Below are positions 50,021-59,394 of a DNA stretch of 64,000 nt, in pieces. Location: the NCBI RefSeq assembly GCF_008124615.1, contig NZ_VNIB01000003.1:186001-250000 (forward strand), in the 5' to 3' direction. The translations under genes and the position numbers were made by a program. Below the pieces are notes generated by a model. The model did no database searches. It was not told where the DNA came from and saw nothing but the letters and a program-made list of their open reading frames with translations. Source of the DNA: Geothermobacter ehrlichii. Its GTDB lineage: Bacteria; Desulfobacterota; Desulfuromonadia; Desulfuromonadales; Geothermobacteraceae. Within the stretch, counting starts at the first letter, position 1. Every line of letters starts with the position of its first letter.

Positions 50021-52036
50021 CTACTGGTTCGCTGTTTCCGTTACCGCCTCCCGGTTCTCGTCCGTGGCGGCCGTTTCGTCGTCGCTCAGGATCCCCCGCT
50101 CCAGGAACTCCCGGGCCACGTAGTCCAGGCCGAGCGACTCCAGGGTTTCCTTCGTTGGAATGCCCTCCTCGTTCCAGCCCTTGAATTTGTAGTAGGTGTC
50201 GAGCAGTTCCTTCTCCAGTTCCGGGAAGCGATGCTTCCAGTGGTTTTCCGGCGGCTTTTCGTCCTTGCGCCGCATCCCCCGGCGGATGTTGATCGCCCGC
50301 ACCAGGGTCCGGTAGCGTTTCGCCGCCTCGGTCAGCTTCTCTTCGTCCATCGCAATGCCGGCGCCGGCGGAGATGAACTTTGGGTAGTTGTGGATGTGGT
50401 AGGGCGGCTTCAGCGGGAAGGAGGAGAGCCCGGCGCACTGGCCGAGAGCGTCGTCGATGTAGTGCATCCGCTCCTGCCAGTCGACGATTTCACAGGTCAT
50501 CTGCACCGTCGGGTAGTAGGGGATCGAGTTCTCGCCGCGCGGTTCCCAGTCGAGGAAGTACTGCTTGAACTTCTCGTCCGGCACCTGGATCCAGTCCTTG
50601 ACGAACTCCTCGCGCGCCTCGCGGCTGGGAAAGGGCGCCTGCGGAAACTGGCCCTCGATCTGGGTGATGTTGATCTTCTCGCCGGTGGAGTACATCAGGA
50701 AGTAGATCGGGTTGAGCATCGACAGCTTCAGGGGCAGCTGCTCGTGCTTCTTGATCGTGTTGTGGGCGTAGTCCTCGGCGCCGTTGCCGATCTCCTTCGC
50801 CGCCCAGTAGGTGCCTTTGGCCAGCGTGTCGCCGATGCCCTTGCGGTGGACGATCATGTCGAGCAGGTAGAAGAAGCGGCCCTCGTTGTCCTCAGGCATT
50901 CCGGGGAAGTCGTCCTTGCTCAGGATGCCGTTCTCCAGCAGCTCGAGGGCGAAGGCCATCACCTGCGGGGCGGAGAAGCCGTCCAGGCCGTACTCGGTGG
51001 CCTTCTGGGCGATGCGCAGGCCGAAATCGAGGTCCGAGTAGGCGGCCATGGTGTAGGTCAGCTTGGTGAAGCACTTCATCATGTAGGTCGGCAGCCCCGG
51101 CATCGAGATGGTTGCCCCGCACTTCATCGGGCAGTTGAAGCAGCTGATCAGCCGCGTGCGGGCCTTCTCCATGGTTTCGGTCCACTCTTTTTCGATCTCC
51201 TCGGTCCAGAAGCCCTTGCGGCGGGTGCGGGAGTTGCCCCACATGAAGTTTTCGGTGTGCCACTTCTCGTCGTGGATCTTCATCTCCTGCGGCGAGCCGA
51301 GCCCGGCCAGAATCGGCATCACCCCCGGGATCGGGTGTTCTTCGCGGTACTTGATGTACTCCAGAACCTCGTTGCACAGGGCCAAGAACTCCTCCGGCCG
51401 GGCGACGCTGATGTCTTTGGTGCCGCGCACCGCGATCGCCTTGACCCCCTTGTCGCCCATGACGGCGCCGATACCGCCGCGGCTGGCGCTCGAGCGGCCC
51501 TGCTCGATGGAGGCGTAGTAGACCCGGTTTTCGCCGGCCAGGCCGATGGCCGCCACCTGGGCCCTGGGCTCGTTCAGCTCCCGCTTGATGATTTCGGCGG
51601 TTTCGATGGCGCCCTTGCCCCGCAGGTGCGAGGCGTCGCGGATTTCGACCTTGTCGTTGTGGATCCACAGGTAGACCAGGTCGGGCGACTTGCCTCGCAG
51701 CACGATCTTGTCGTAACCGGCGTACTTCAGCTCCGGGGCCCAGAAGCCGCCCATCATCGAAAAGGCCATCAGGCCGGTCTGCGGCGAGATGGTCGAGACG
51801 ATGGTCCGGTTGCAGCCGGTCGCCGGCGTGCCGCACAGCAGGCCGGCACCGAAGATCAGCAGATTGTCGGGGGAAAAGGCGTCGACCTCGGGGGGGACCC
51901 GGTCCCAGAGAAGCTTGGTATTGGTGCCCAGGCCCCCGAGATAGAGCTCGGTTTCTTTCGGATCGGTGGCCACCTTTTCTATGTTGCCCCGGGAAAGATC
52001 GATTTCGAGATTGATCCCTGTCTCTGCGTACCTCAT
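50021..52036 (-). CDS. bamB: BamB-like tungsten aldehyde:ferredoxin-oxidoreductase-type subunit (benzoyl-CoA reductase)
   Basis: A 671-residue AOR-family enzyme. It is the catalytic subunit that reduces benzoyl-CoA to a cyclohexadiene-carboxyl-CoA at a W-bis-pterin centre, without ATP. Cluster motif CFNCPMKCG near residue 300 and the pterin-binding landmarks (GLGTNTKLLWDRVP, SASRGGIGAVMGDKGVKAIAV) are present. The ATG at 52036 is preceded by AGGGGTAGGAAG. It opens the series bamBCDEFGHI. Other AOR-like functions cannot be ruled out from sequence, but the partner set is specific. Confidence 0.87.
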   Translation of the reverse strand: MRYAETGINLEIDLSRGNIEKVATDPKETELYLGGLGTNTKLLWDRVPPEVDAFSPDNLLIFGAGLLCGTPATGCNRTIVSTISPQTGLMAFSMMGGFWAPELKYAGYDKIVLRGKSPDLVYLWIHNDKVEIRDASHLRGKGAIETAEIIKRELNEPRAQVAAIGLAGENRVYYASIEQGRSSASRGGIGAVMGDKGVKAIAVRGTKDISVARPEEFLALCNEVLEYIKYREEHPIPGVMPILAGLGSPQEMKIHDEKWHTENFMWGNSRTRRKGFWTEEIEKEWTETMEKARTRLISCFNCPMKCGATISMPGLPTYMMKCFTKLTYTMAAYSDLDFGLRIAQKATEYGLDGFSAPQVMAFALELLENGILSKDDFPGMPEDNEGRFFYLLDMIVHRKGIGDTLAKGTYWAAKEIGNGAEDYAHNTIKKHEQLPLKLSMLNPIYFLMYSTGEKINITQIEGQFPQAPFPSREAREEFVKDWIQVPDEKFKQYFLDWEPRGENSIPYYPTVQMTCEIVDWQERMHYIDDALGQCAGLSSFPLKPPYHIHNYPKFISAGAGIAMDEEKLTEAAKRYRTLVRAINIRRGMRRKDEKPPENHWKHRFPELEKELLDTYYKFKGWNEEGIPTKETLESLGLDYVAREFLERGILSDDETAATDENREAVTETANQ

Positions 52037-52279
52037 CTTCCTACCCCTTTGGAGAGTCCGGAATGGCTGGTTTTCCGGCCATTGCTCATCGTCAGGCTGC
52101 TGTTGGAGAAACGGATGCAGGTAAAAAGGTACTGCAATGCTGAATTAAGGTCAAGACTAAAATATAACGGTGTTTGTGGTGGGGGCGATGGAGACGGGAG
52201 CTGCATGGGAATTCTCTTGTCGGCAACTGGTGTTTATGGTACCACAATACCAAGTTTTGAACGCCAGGGATATCCGAAC
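52037..52279. promoter_or_regulatory. Divergent region between bamB and GNAT with palindrome
   Basis: A 243-base region holding the bam promoter. A TGGTACCA palindrome at 52237-52244 with further complementary flanks lies near the GNAT side. No clear sigma70 or sigma54 box could be assigned. Confidence 0.35.
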
Positions 52280-52729
52280 ATGGACATGACAGCACAGGTG
52301 ACCATCCGCGACGCCAGGGAGAGCGATTTTGAGGCCGTGGTCGCGCTCGACCAGGCCGGCGTGCAGCACGAAAAGCCCGCCTACTGGCGCGGCATCTTCG
52401 ACCGCTATGTTCGCGCCGGCCGTAACGACCGCATCTTTCTCGTGGCCGATATGGCGGGGGAGCTGGTCGGTTTCATCGTCGGCGAGGTTCGCGCCTGGGA
52501 GTTCGGCTCTCCTCCCTGTGGCTGGGTCTTCGCCCTGATCGTGGCGCCGGCGCTGCGGGAGCGGGGCGTCGGCCAGATGATGTTCGAGGAGATCTGCCGG
52601 CGGCTGAAAAGGGCCGGGGTCACCACCGTGCGGACCATGGTCGACCGGGAGGACAAGCTGACCCTGTCCTTCTTTCGCAGCCAGGGGCTGCGGACAGGAC
52701 GCTACATCGAACTCGAAAAACCGCTTTAG
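52280..52729 (+). CDS. GNAT-family N-acetyltransferase
   Basis: A 149-residue acetyltransferase (RimI-like). VTIRDARESDFEAVVALDQ at the start and VAPALRERGVGQMMFEEICRRLKRAGV, which includes the acetyl-CoA loop RxxGxG-like, are family landmarks. It is the first gene across the divergent region from bamB and is followed by an Rrf2 regulator 18 bases on. GNATs acetylate proteins or small molecules; target unknown. Confidence 0.88.
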   Translation: MDMTAQVTIRDARESDFEAVVALDQAGVQHEKPAYWRGIFDRYVRAGRNDRIFLVADMAGELVGFIVGEVRAWEFGSPPCGWVFALIVAPALRERGVGQMMFEEICRRLKRAGVTTVRTMVDREDKLTLSFFRSQGLRTGRYIELEKPL

Positions 52730-52747
52730 CGGGGGCGGATTCATGTC

Positions 52748-53236
52748 ATGAAACTGCACAAGGCGAGCCTGTTTGCCCTCTATGCCGTGCTCGAACTGGC
52801 CAGGGACCCCGAGCGCCAGCTCTCGGCCACCGATATCGCCGAACAGTACGGCATCTCGACCCATCATCTCGCCAAGGTGCTGCGCACCCTGGTACGGGCC
52901 GGGCTGGTGCAGGCGGTGCGCGGCGTAGGCGGCGGCTACCGGTTTACCGGCGTGCCCAACCGCACCACCCTGCTCGACGTCATCAGCCTCTTTGAAACCC
53001 TGGAATCGGAACTGGACGCGCCGAATCCCAGTGCCGAGGCGAGCCGGGCGGTGGTCGAGGAGCTGCAGAGCATCACCCGCGAGATCGACGACCTCACCAA
53101 GGCGGTGCTCGACACCATCACCCTGGAGACGGCCCTCAACAGCGTCCGGCTGCGTGCTGGACTCGGGGCGCCGCCGGACGGAGACCAGGCGCCGGAGGCG
53201 GCCGGTCAGGAAGGACGAACCCTTGCGACGCGCTGA
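52748..53236 (+). CDS. Rrf2-family transcription regulator
   Basis: A 162-residue winged-helix protein (KLHKASLFALYAVLELA...DIAEQYGISTHHLAKVLRTLVRAGLVQAVRG VGGGYRF). The family binds Fe-S or other signals, but the usual three cysteines of the effector domain (IscR/NsrR) are missing here. Being beside the bam unit and GNAT, it could regulate them. Its stop overlaps a possible upstream TTG start of the next gene. Confidence 0.88.
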   Translation: MKLHKASLFALYAVLELARDPERQLSATDIAEQYGISTHHLAKVLRTLVRAGLVQAVRGVGGGYRFTGVPNRTTLLDVISLFETLESELDAPNPSAEASRAVVEELQSITREIDDLTKAVLDTITLETALNSVRLRAGLGAPPDGDQAPEAAGQEGRTLATR

Positions 53237-53273
53237 GGGGGACGGAGCCGGCGGCCGTCGTGACGGTGTTTCG

Positions 53274-53636
53274 ATGGGCCGGATCGGCGAGCGCCCCTAC
53301 TGGGTGCTCTACCTTTCCCTGGTGCTGCGGGCGTTTCATCAGGTCGGCGCGGCGGTGTTTCTCGCCGCCTGGCTGTTCGACGCCCTTCCCGGACCGCCGC
53401 TGCCCTACCTGGTGATGGTCCTGGCCAGCGGCGTCGCGCTCTTTCTGACCGAATGGATGCGGCACCGGCAGCTTTACCGCGAACTGTCCGGCATCGTCAG
53501 CATGGCCAAGGTCCTGCTGCTGGGCGCGGCCGTTCACGGATTTTTGCCGGGGCGGCCGACGGTGCTGCTGGCTTTCGTTGCCGCTTCGGTTCTGGCGCAT
53601 GCGCCGAAACATGTGAGGCATCGATTGCTTTTTTGA
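53274..53636 (+). CDS. Small multi-pass membrane protein
   Basis: A 120-residue protein with three or four hydrophobic segments (YLSLVLRAFHQVGAAVFLAAWLF, LVMVLASGVALFLTEWM, MAKVLLLGAAVHGFL). No family was recognised. Start ATG 53274 is conservative; a TTG at 53223 behind AGGAAGGA could add 17 residues. It follows the Rrf2 gene. Confidence 0.6.
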   Translation: MGRIGERPYWVLYLSLVLRAFHQVGAAVFLAAWLFDALPGPPLPYLVMVLASGVALFLTEWMRHRQLYRELSGIVSMAKVLLLGAAVHGFLPGRPTVLLAFVAASVLAHAPKHVRHRLLF

Positions 53637-53712
53637 GGGTGCGGAAGTCAGGGGGCAGGATGACAATGGTCCCTGGCTCCTGAACGTGGGTGTTTTTTCG
53701 CAAGGGTTTTCC

Positions 53713-55059
53713 GTGACCATCGTCGATTCAGTTGCAGCCGTATTCTGCCACCAGGGGCGCATCTTTGCCGTGCGCCGCCAGCCGCACCTGAACGTCTTTC
53801 CGGGCTACGATTCCTTCCCCGGCGGCAAGATCGACCGGCAGGATTCCACGCTGCGGCACGCCGTGCCGATGCTGCGGGACTGTGACGGCCGGGCGGTCCA
53901 TGCCCTGGAGCGGGAGATTCGGGAAGAGCTCGGCTACGACCTGGCGGCCGGAATCGCTACTGGCGAGGTGCTTTCGGTGCAGCCCCTGGCCACGGTGCTG
54001 GCCCCGCCCATCGTTCCCTTGCGTTTCCGCCTGCATTTCTTTCGCGTCGACTTGAGAAGCCGTCCGCGTTTCCGCCTCGACAGCGGGGAGCTCGCCGAAG
54101 GTTTCTGGCAGACCCCGCGCCAGCTTCTCGAGCGGTTCGAGCGGGGGGACGCCCTGATGGTGCCGCCGCTGCGCCGGGTGCTGGCGGCGCTGGTCAGTCA
54201 GCCGGACGGCGCCCGGTTCGGCGACCTCTCCCTGCGGCACGACGAAGAGAGCCGGGTGGTCCGGGTCGAACCGCTGAGCGGGGTGGAGGTGCTGCCGGTG
54301 CCGTCGCGCACCTTTCCGCCGGAACGCAGGACCAACGCCTTTCTGCTCGGCGACGACGATGCGCCCCGCATTCTGGTTGACCCTTCCCCCGAGTCGCCGC
54401 AGGTGTTTCGGAAGCTGCTGCGTACCCTGCAGTCCGAGCGCCTGGACGCCCTCTTTCTCACCCACCATCACCTGGATCACCACGAGCACGCGCCGCAGCT
54501 GGCCAGGCACCTGAACGTTCCGGTCTGGCTGAGCGAGGACACCCGGCAGCGCATCCTCGGGCAACACGGGGCCGACTACTTCTCCGGAATCCGTCTGGAA
54601 ACCAGGCGGGAAGGGGACGAGCTGACGCGCTGGAAGGGGGAAGCGGTCCGGGTTTTTGAGCTGCCCGGTCATGACGCCGGCCAGCTCGGCCTGGCCCCTG
54701 AATCGCTGCGCTGGTTTCTGGTCGGCGACCTGGTGCAGAGTTACGGGACGGTGGTCATTTCCGCCCCGGAAGGGGACATGGCCGCCTATTTCCGGACCCT
54801 GGAGAAGCTCATCGCCCTGGAGCCCGCGGTGATCATCCCCTCGCACGGCATGCCGATGCGCAGCACCCTGCGCCTGCGGCAGACCCTGCAGCATCGCCGC
54901 CAGCGGGAAGCGGCGATCCTCAAGCTGCACAGCGACGGCAAAAGCCCCGCCGAAATTCTCGACCACGTCTACCAGGGGGTCGAGGACGAGCTGCGCCCCT
55001 ATGCCCTGCGCAACATCGAGTCACACCTGGCCAAGCTGCGTCGGGAAGGGCGGATCTGA
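53713..55059 (+). CDS. Nudix hydrolase-metallo-beta-lactamase fusion
   Basis: A 448-residue two-domain protein. The N-terminal Nudix domain has a box split by an insertion (SFPGGKIDRQ, then ALEREIREELGYD). The C-terminal half is a metallo-beta-lactamase-fold hydrolase with the zinc site THHHLDHHEH and FELPGHDAGQLGL. The MBL half ends with a LACTB2-like winged-helix. GTG 53713 is the start (AAGGG upstream); an in-frame GTG at 53686 is the alternative. Function unknown. Confidence 0.85.
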   Translation: MTIVDSVAAVFCHQGRIFAVRRQPHLNVFPGYDSFPGGKIDRQDSTLRHAVPMLRDCDGRAVHALEREIREELGYDLAAGIATGEVLSVQPLATVLAPPIVPLRFRLHFFRVDLRSRPRFRLDSGELAEGFWQTPRQLLERFERGDALMVPPLRRVLAALVSQPDGARFGDLSLRHDEESRVVRVEPLSGVEVLPVPSRTFPPERRTNAFLLGDDDAPRILVDPSPESPQVFRKLLRTLQSERLDALFLTHHHLDHHEHAPQLARHLNVPVWLSEDTRQRILGQHGADYFSGIRLETRREGDELTRWKGEAVRVFELPGHDAGQLGLAPESLRWFLVGDLVQSYGTVVISAPEGDMAAYFRTLEKLIALEPAVIIPSHGMPMRSTLRLRQTLQHRRQREAAILKLHSDGKSPAEILDHVYQGVEDELRPYALRNIESHLAKLRREGRI

Positions 55060-55144
55060 AACAGGGATCGAGGCCCCTGCGAACGAACGGGCTGCGGAAT
55101 GTTATACTGGACTGCAAACAACAGCCCATTCGTCGGGAGGCCAT

Positions 55145-55339
55145 ATGTCGGAATTCACGAGCGAAGAATGCACGGACCCCGCCGGCCACAGACTGCATAT
55201 CTGCCAGTTGAGGAAAGAGGGACGGGACGAGGAGGTGGCTGCCCTGATGGCTGATCCAGGGCACACCTGCCTCAACTGCAACGCCGTGGCCAAACACGCG
55301 AAGAACCTCTGCAACCCCAGCCCGTTTTCCCGGGCCTGA
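55145..55339 (+). CDS. Small conserved cysteine protein
   Basis: A 64-residue protein with HICQLRKEG, a C-x-x-C pair (CLNCNAVA) and a further Cys in NLCNPSPF. Ribosome site CGGGAGG is clear and it stands alone. No family assigned; a metal-binding small protein is likely. Confidence 0.65.
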   Translation: MSEFTSEECTDPAGHRLHICQLRKEGRDEEVAALMADPGHTCLNCNAVAKHAKNLCNPSPFSRA

Positions 55340-55353
55340 GACCGGGGCCCGAA

Positions 55354-55379
55354 GGCGGCCGTTGCTTTCACCGGCCGCC
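55354..55379. terminator. GC-rich hairpin after the small cysteine protein
   Basis: GGCGGCCG and CGGCCGCC pair across a 10-base loop shortly after the stop. No T run follows, so this is a possible terminator only. Confidence 0.35.
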
Positions 55380-55477
55380 GCCATCCAGGTGCGCCGCGCC
55401 AACCGCTGGCGTTGGCGGCAGGAAGGTGGATGCGGTACGCTGGTGTTACGCGACAGATCTTTTCCCGGGAGGTGACC

Positions 55478-56479
55478 ATGAATCCCGCCAACTGGAATCC
55501 GGCCGAACTGCTGAATCTGTCCGGCAGTTACTGGGCCACCTGTACCCTGCATGCCGGGGTCAAGCTGGATCTGTTCACGCCGCTGGCGGAAAAAACCCGG
55601 TCGGCTGGTGATCTGGCCGAGGCCAAAGGCCTCGATGTCCGGGCCCTGGAGATGCTGCTCAATGCCTTGGCCGCCATGGGGCTGCTGGAGAAAAGAGGCG
55701 ACCACTTTGCCGCTGTACCGGCAGCAGCGCGCTACCTGGCCAAAAACTCCCCGGACTACCTCGGCTACATGATCCTGCACCACCATCACCTGGTGGCAAG
55801 CTGGAGCCGGCTGGACGAGGCGGTGCGTACCGGCGGGCCGGTGCGCGACCGGATTTCCCACGAACCGACCGACCAGGAACGCGAAAGCTTCCAGATGGGG
55901 ATGTTCAACCTCGCCATGCTGATCGCGCCCAAGGTGGTGCCGAACATCGACCTTGCCGGCCGGCGGCGGCTGCTCGACCTCGGTGGTGGTCCCGGCACCT
56001 GGGCGATTCATTTCTGCCGGCACAATCCCGGACTCGAAGCGGTCATCTTCGATCTGCCGACCACCAGGCCGTTTGCCGAACAGACCGTTGCCCGGTTCGG
56101 CCTGTCCGACCGAATCCGCTTCGTCGCGGGTGATTTCACCGTTGATCCTTTGCCCGACGGCTGCGATGTCGCCTGGCTTTCCCTGGTGCTGCATGGGGAA
56201 AGTCCGGTCTCCGCCGCCCGCCTGCTGGCCCGGACCGTCGAGGCGCTCGAGCCGGGCGGCCTGCTGCTGGTCCAGGAATTCCTGCTCGCCGCCGACCGCA
56301 TCGCCCCCGAGTTTCCGGCGCTCTTTTCCCTCAACATGCTGCTCGGCACCCCGCAAGGGCAGGCCTACAGCGAGCCGGAACTGGTGGAGATGATGCGCCA
56401 GGCCGGGTTGAAGGGCATCGAACGCCTGCCGCTGGAATTGCCCAACGGGGTGGGGATTCTTGTGGGGCGCAAGGGTTGA
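55478..56479 (+). CDS. O-methyltransferase, SAM-dependent
   Basis: A 333-residue methyltransferase: an N-terminal dimerisation winged helix (GVKLDLFTPLAEK...LEMLLNALAAMGLLE) and a SAM-binding domain with LLDLGGGPGTWAIHF. It belongs to the PF00891 group. Start 55478 (MNPANWNPAEL) is preceded by GGGAGGTGACC. A terminator follows. Substrate unknown. Confidence 0.88.
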   Translation: MNPANWNPAELLNLSGSYWATCTLHAGVKLDLFTPLAEKTRSAGDLAEAKGLDVRALEMLLNALAAMGLLEKRGDHFAAVPAAARYLAKNSPDYLGYMILHHHHLVASWSRLDEAVRTGGPVRDRISHEPTDQERESFQMGMFNLAMLIAPKVVPNIDLAGRRRLLDLGGGPGTWAIHFCRHNPGLEAVIFDLPTTRPFAEQTVARFGLSDRIRFVAGDFTVDPLPDGCDVAWLSLVLHGESPVSAARLLARTVEALEPGGLLLVQEFLLAADRIAPEFPALFSLNMLLGTPQGQAYSEPELVEMMRQAGLKGIERLPLELPNGVGILVGRKG

Positions 56480-56484
56480 GTTAT

Positions 56485-56511
56485 CTCCCCGGAATTCTAC
56501 CCGGAGTTTTT
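56485..56511 (+). terminator. Terminator after the methyltransferase gene
   Basis: CTCC-CC-GG pairs with CC-C-GGAG around AATTCTA, followed by five Ts. It lies in the convergent gap with the ALDH gene. Confidence 0.65.
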
Positions 56512-56532
56512 CATGGGCAGTCCGACGGCCGC

Positions 56533-58068
56533 CTAGACATCGAACCTGATCCCCTGGGCCAACGGCATGGTCTTGCCGTAGTTGATGGTGCTGGTCTGGC
56601 GGCGCATGTAGGCCTTCCAGGCATCGGAACCGGACTCGCGGCCGCCGCCGGTTTCCTTTTCGCCCCCGAACGCGCCGCCGATCTCGGCTCCTGACGTTCC
56701 GATATTGACGTTGGCGATTCCGCAATCCGAACCGGCCGCGGACAGAAACACCTCCGCCTCCTGGAGACTGTCGGTGAACATGGCGGATGACAGCCCTTGG
56801 GCCACATCATTGTGCAGGGCGATCGCCCGGTCGATCTCTCCGCAGTAGCGGATCAGGTAGAGAATCGGCGCGAAGGTCTCTTCCTGCACGATCCGGTAGC
56901 TGTTTTCGGCCTCGACAATCGCCGGCACGACGTAGCAGCCGGACTCGTAGCCGGGCCCCTTGAGAACCTCGCCGCCGTACACGCGGGTGCCGCCTTCTGC
57001 CTCGACGCGGGCCAGGGCCTGTTGAAAGGTGTTGACCGCCTCTTTGTCGATGAGCGGGCCGACATGGTTGGCCTCATCCAGCGGATTGCCGATCTTCAGT
57101 CCGCCGTAGGCCTTGACCAGCGCGCTTCTGACTTTGTCGTAAATCGATTCATGGATGATGAGGCGCCGGGTCGTGGTACAGCGCTGTCCGGCCGTTCCGA
57201 CCGCACCGAAGACAATCGCCGGCAGGGCCGTCTTCAGGTCGGCCCGCGCGGTCAGGATGATGGCGTTGTTGCCGCCAAGTTCGAGGATCGCCTTGCCGAA
57301 CCTTCCGGCGATCACCTGCGCGGCGTGCCGACCCACCCTGGTCGATCCGGTGATCGAGATCAGCGGCACCCGCTTGTCGCTGAGCAGTTGTTCGCCAACC
57401 GACGCTCCACGGCCGACAATCAGGCTGAACAGCCCCTCGGGGAGGTCATTTTCGCGGATCACATCCGCCAGGATATGCTGCACGGCGATGGCGCTCAGAG
57501 GCGTCTTTGATGAGGGCTTCCACAGACAGGTGTCGCCGCAGACGGTGGCGAGCATCGCATTCCAGGACCAGACTGCAACCGGGAAGTTGAACGCGGAAAC
57601 GATCCCGACGATGCCGAGTGGATGGTACTGTTCGTACATCCGGTGGTGCTCCCGTTCGGAGGCCATGGTGAAGCCGTAAAGCTGGCGGGACTGGCCGACG
57701 GCGAAATCGCAGATGTCGATCATTTCCTGCACTTCGCCCTTCCCCTCCTGCAGGGACTTGCCCATTTCGTAGGAAACCAGCGCCCCGAGATCATCCTTGT
57801 GTTCGCGCAGTTTCAGGCCGATCTGCCGGACGATTTCGCCGCGTTTCGGCGCCGGCACCATTCTCCAGGTCCTGAAGGCCTCCTGCCCCCGGGAGACGGC
57901 CTGTTCGTAGTCCTGCTCCGAGGCGAGGTAGACGCTCGCGATCTTCCTGCCGTCCACCGGAGAGACAACCTCAAGCTCCTCGCGGGGGGGCTTATCCATC
58001 CACTCCAGGCCGGTCGAGGCGCCGAAATTTTTCTCTTTGATCCCCAGTCTTTTCAAGAAGTCCATCAT
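56533..58068 (-). CDS. amaB: Aldehyde dehydrogenase, ALDH7 type (lysine pathway)
   Basis: A 511-residue aldehyde dehydrogenase. Landmarks: [34 protein letters not shown] and the catalytic Cys in [12 protein letters not shown]. The ALDH7A1/piperideine-6-carboxylate dehydrogenase group oxidises alpha-aminoadipate semialdehyde to alpha-aminoadipate. It lies next to a saccharopine dehydrogenase family gene, which supports that role. Confidence 0.85.
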   Translation of the reverse strand: MMDFLKRLGIKEKNFGASTGLEWMDKPPREELEVVSPVDGRKIASVYLASEQDYEQAVSRGQEAFRTWRMVPAPKRGEIVRQIGLKLREHKDDLGALVSYEMGKSLQEGKGEVQEMIDICDFAVGQSRQLYGFTMASEREHHRMYEQYHPLGIVGIVSAFNFPVAVWSWNAMLATVCGDTCLWKPSSKTPLSAIAVQHILADVIRENDLPEGLFSLIVGRGASVGEQLLSDKRVPLISITGSTRVGRHAAQVIAGRFGKAILELGGNNAIILTARADLKTALPAIVFGAVGTAGQRCTTTRRLIIHESIYDKVRSALVKAYGGLKIGNPLDEANHVGPLIDKEAVNTFQQALARVEAEGGTRVYGGEVLKGPGYESGCYVVPAIVEAENSYRIVQEETFAPILYLIRYCGEIDRAIALHNDVAQGLSSAMFTDSLQEAEVFLSAAGSDCGIANVNIGTSGAEIGGAFGGEKETGGGRESGSDAWKAYMRRQTSTINYGKTMPLAQGIRFDV

Positions 58069-58134
58069 GACCTCCTCTGCCTGGCGTGACGCTAGGCCTT
58101 TGGGGCCGCAACGGCTACCGGCGGCTTCTGGCTG

Positions 58135-59235
58135 TCATTCCTGTTCCGCAAGCCTGCCTCCGTGAGGCCGGCCGGCGTAGAGACGTCCGCTGCCGGTCTT
58201 CAGGAAGGTTTCAAGGGGCACCTCCTCCTGCCTGATGAATCCCTTGTCGGGCAGGGTGCCGTTGCTGACCAGCTCGATGACGGCACAGACCGACGCGGCC
58301 GTGGTCCAGGATATCGCCCGCCAGCGGCGACCGGAAATCTCGAGCGGATAGTAGGCCCTGACGAACTCCTCGCGGGCCAGGGCGCCCTGTTGCCAGCCTT
58401 CCGCCGACGCGTGAACGTAGACCACGTCTTCGTTGACCGGCGGCTTGGCATTGACCAGGATCTCCCCGGCCCGGGCGCGGTCTTCACGCATCAGCAGCTC
58501 GTGGAAAAAGAAATTCATCAGCTTTGCGTGCCCCGGGTAGCGGATCGATTTGTAGTCAAGATTTTCCACCTTCCCGGCATAGGTCTGGCACATGGTCCCC
58601 AGGCCGCCCGAGGTGGTGAAGGCCTCCAGCTGGTTGCCGTTGATGACGATTTTTTCGAGCCACTCCAGGGGGGACACCAGCTTGCGCTGGCCGTTCTCGA
58701 TCACCTCGCAGTCGTTGAGATACTCGTTGACCACACCCTCGGGCGACCAGTTGAACGCGTAGGAGAGCAGGCCGGTGGGATGGCAGGGAAGGGCTCCGAC
58801 ACGCAGCTTGATGCTTCTGATCTTGTCAAACTTGCCGGCCAGAAAGGCCCCGACAATGGCGATAAAACCCGGGGCAAGGCCGCATTGAGGGGCCATGACC
58901 GCCCTCGAGGATCTGCTCATGTCGATGATGGCCCTGGTTGTCGGCACATCTTCCGTGAGATCGAAATAGTGGACGCCATGCCGGTTGGCGAGGGTGGCGA
59001 CGCCGAGGTTGAAGCGGTACGGCAGGCAGGAAACCACCGCATCCACGCTCCTGACGGCTTTTGCCAGCTGGTCCGCCTGACCCGCGTCCAGGGTCTTGAC
59101 GGGGAAGGGATGTTCCTCGTGAATCCGGGTGTCGGCACCGGTGACCGCGAACCCGGTCTCCTTGAGCATGGAGGCCACCAGGGTGCCGACTTTCCCCAGG
59201 CCGAGAACCAGGATGGAATTGATTTTTCCCGGCAT
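58135..59235 (-). CDS. Saccharopine dehydrogenase family protein
   Basis: A 366-residue oxidoreductase with the N-terminal Rossmann loop ILVLGLGKVGTLVASML and the family body (CLPYRFNLGVATLA, GGLGTMCQTYAGKVENLDYKSIRYPGH). In the saccharopine route it releases aminoadipate semialdehyde from lysine and 2-oxoglutarate; the next enzyme (ALDH7) is downstream. Together they make a lysine catabolic unit. Start 59235. Confidence 0.88.
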   Translation of the reverse strand: MPGKINSILVLGLGKVGTLVASMLKETGFAVTGADTRIHEEHPFPVKTLDAGQADQLAKAVRSVDAVVSCLPYRFNLGVATLANRHGVHYFDLTEDVPTTRAIIDMSRSSRAVMAPQCGLAPGFIAIVGAFLAGKFDKIRSIKLRVGALPCHPTGLLSYAFNWSPEGVVNEYLNDCEVIENGQRKLVSPLEWLEKIVINGNQLEAFTTSGGLGTMCQTYAGKVENLDYKSIRYPGHAKLMNFFFHELLMREDRARAGEILVNAKPPVNEDVVYVHASAEGWQQGALAREEFVRAYYPLEISGRRWRAISWTTAASVCAVIELVSNGTLPDKGFIRQEEVPLETFLKTGSGRLYAGRPHGGRLAEQE

Positions 59236-59394
59236 TCTCCACCGTCCTTGTCAAGGGTTGAATGACGTTTCCCGCACACTAAAAACTAGCATGGGATCGG
59301 CCGTTTTCGAGGTATGCTGCAGATTTTGCCCCGATGGGAGTCGCGGGCTTGACAAATAGGTGTTTGGCTGGACCGGGGTTTGTGTCGGATCTGT

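Noticed and set aside
50231-52729. An 832-codon plus-strand open frame over bamB and the GNAT gene
   Set aside because: It is antisense to bamB; only its last 149 codons (from 52280) make a real GNAT protein with its own start.
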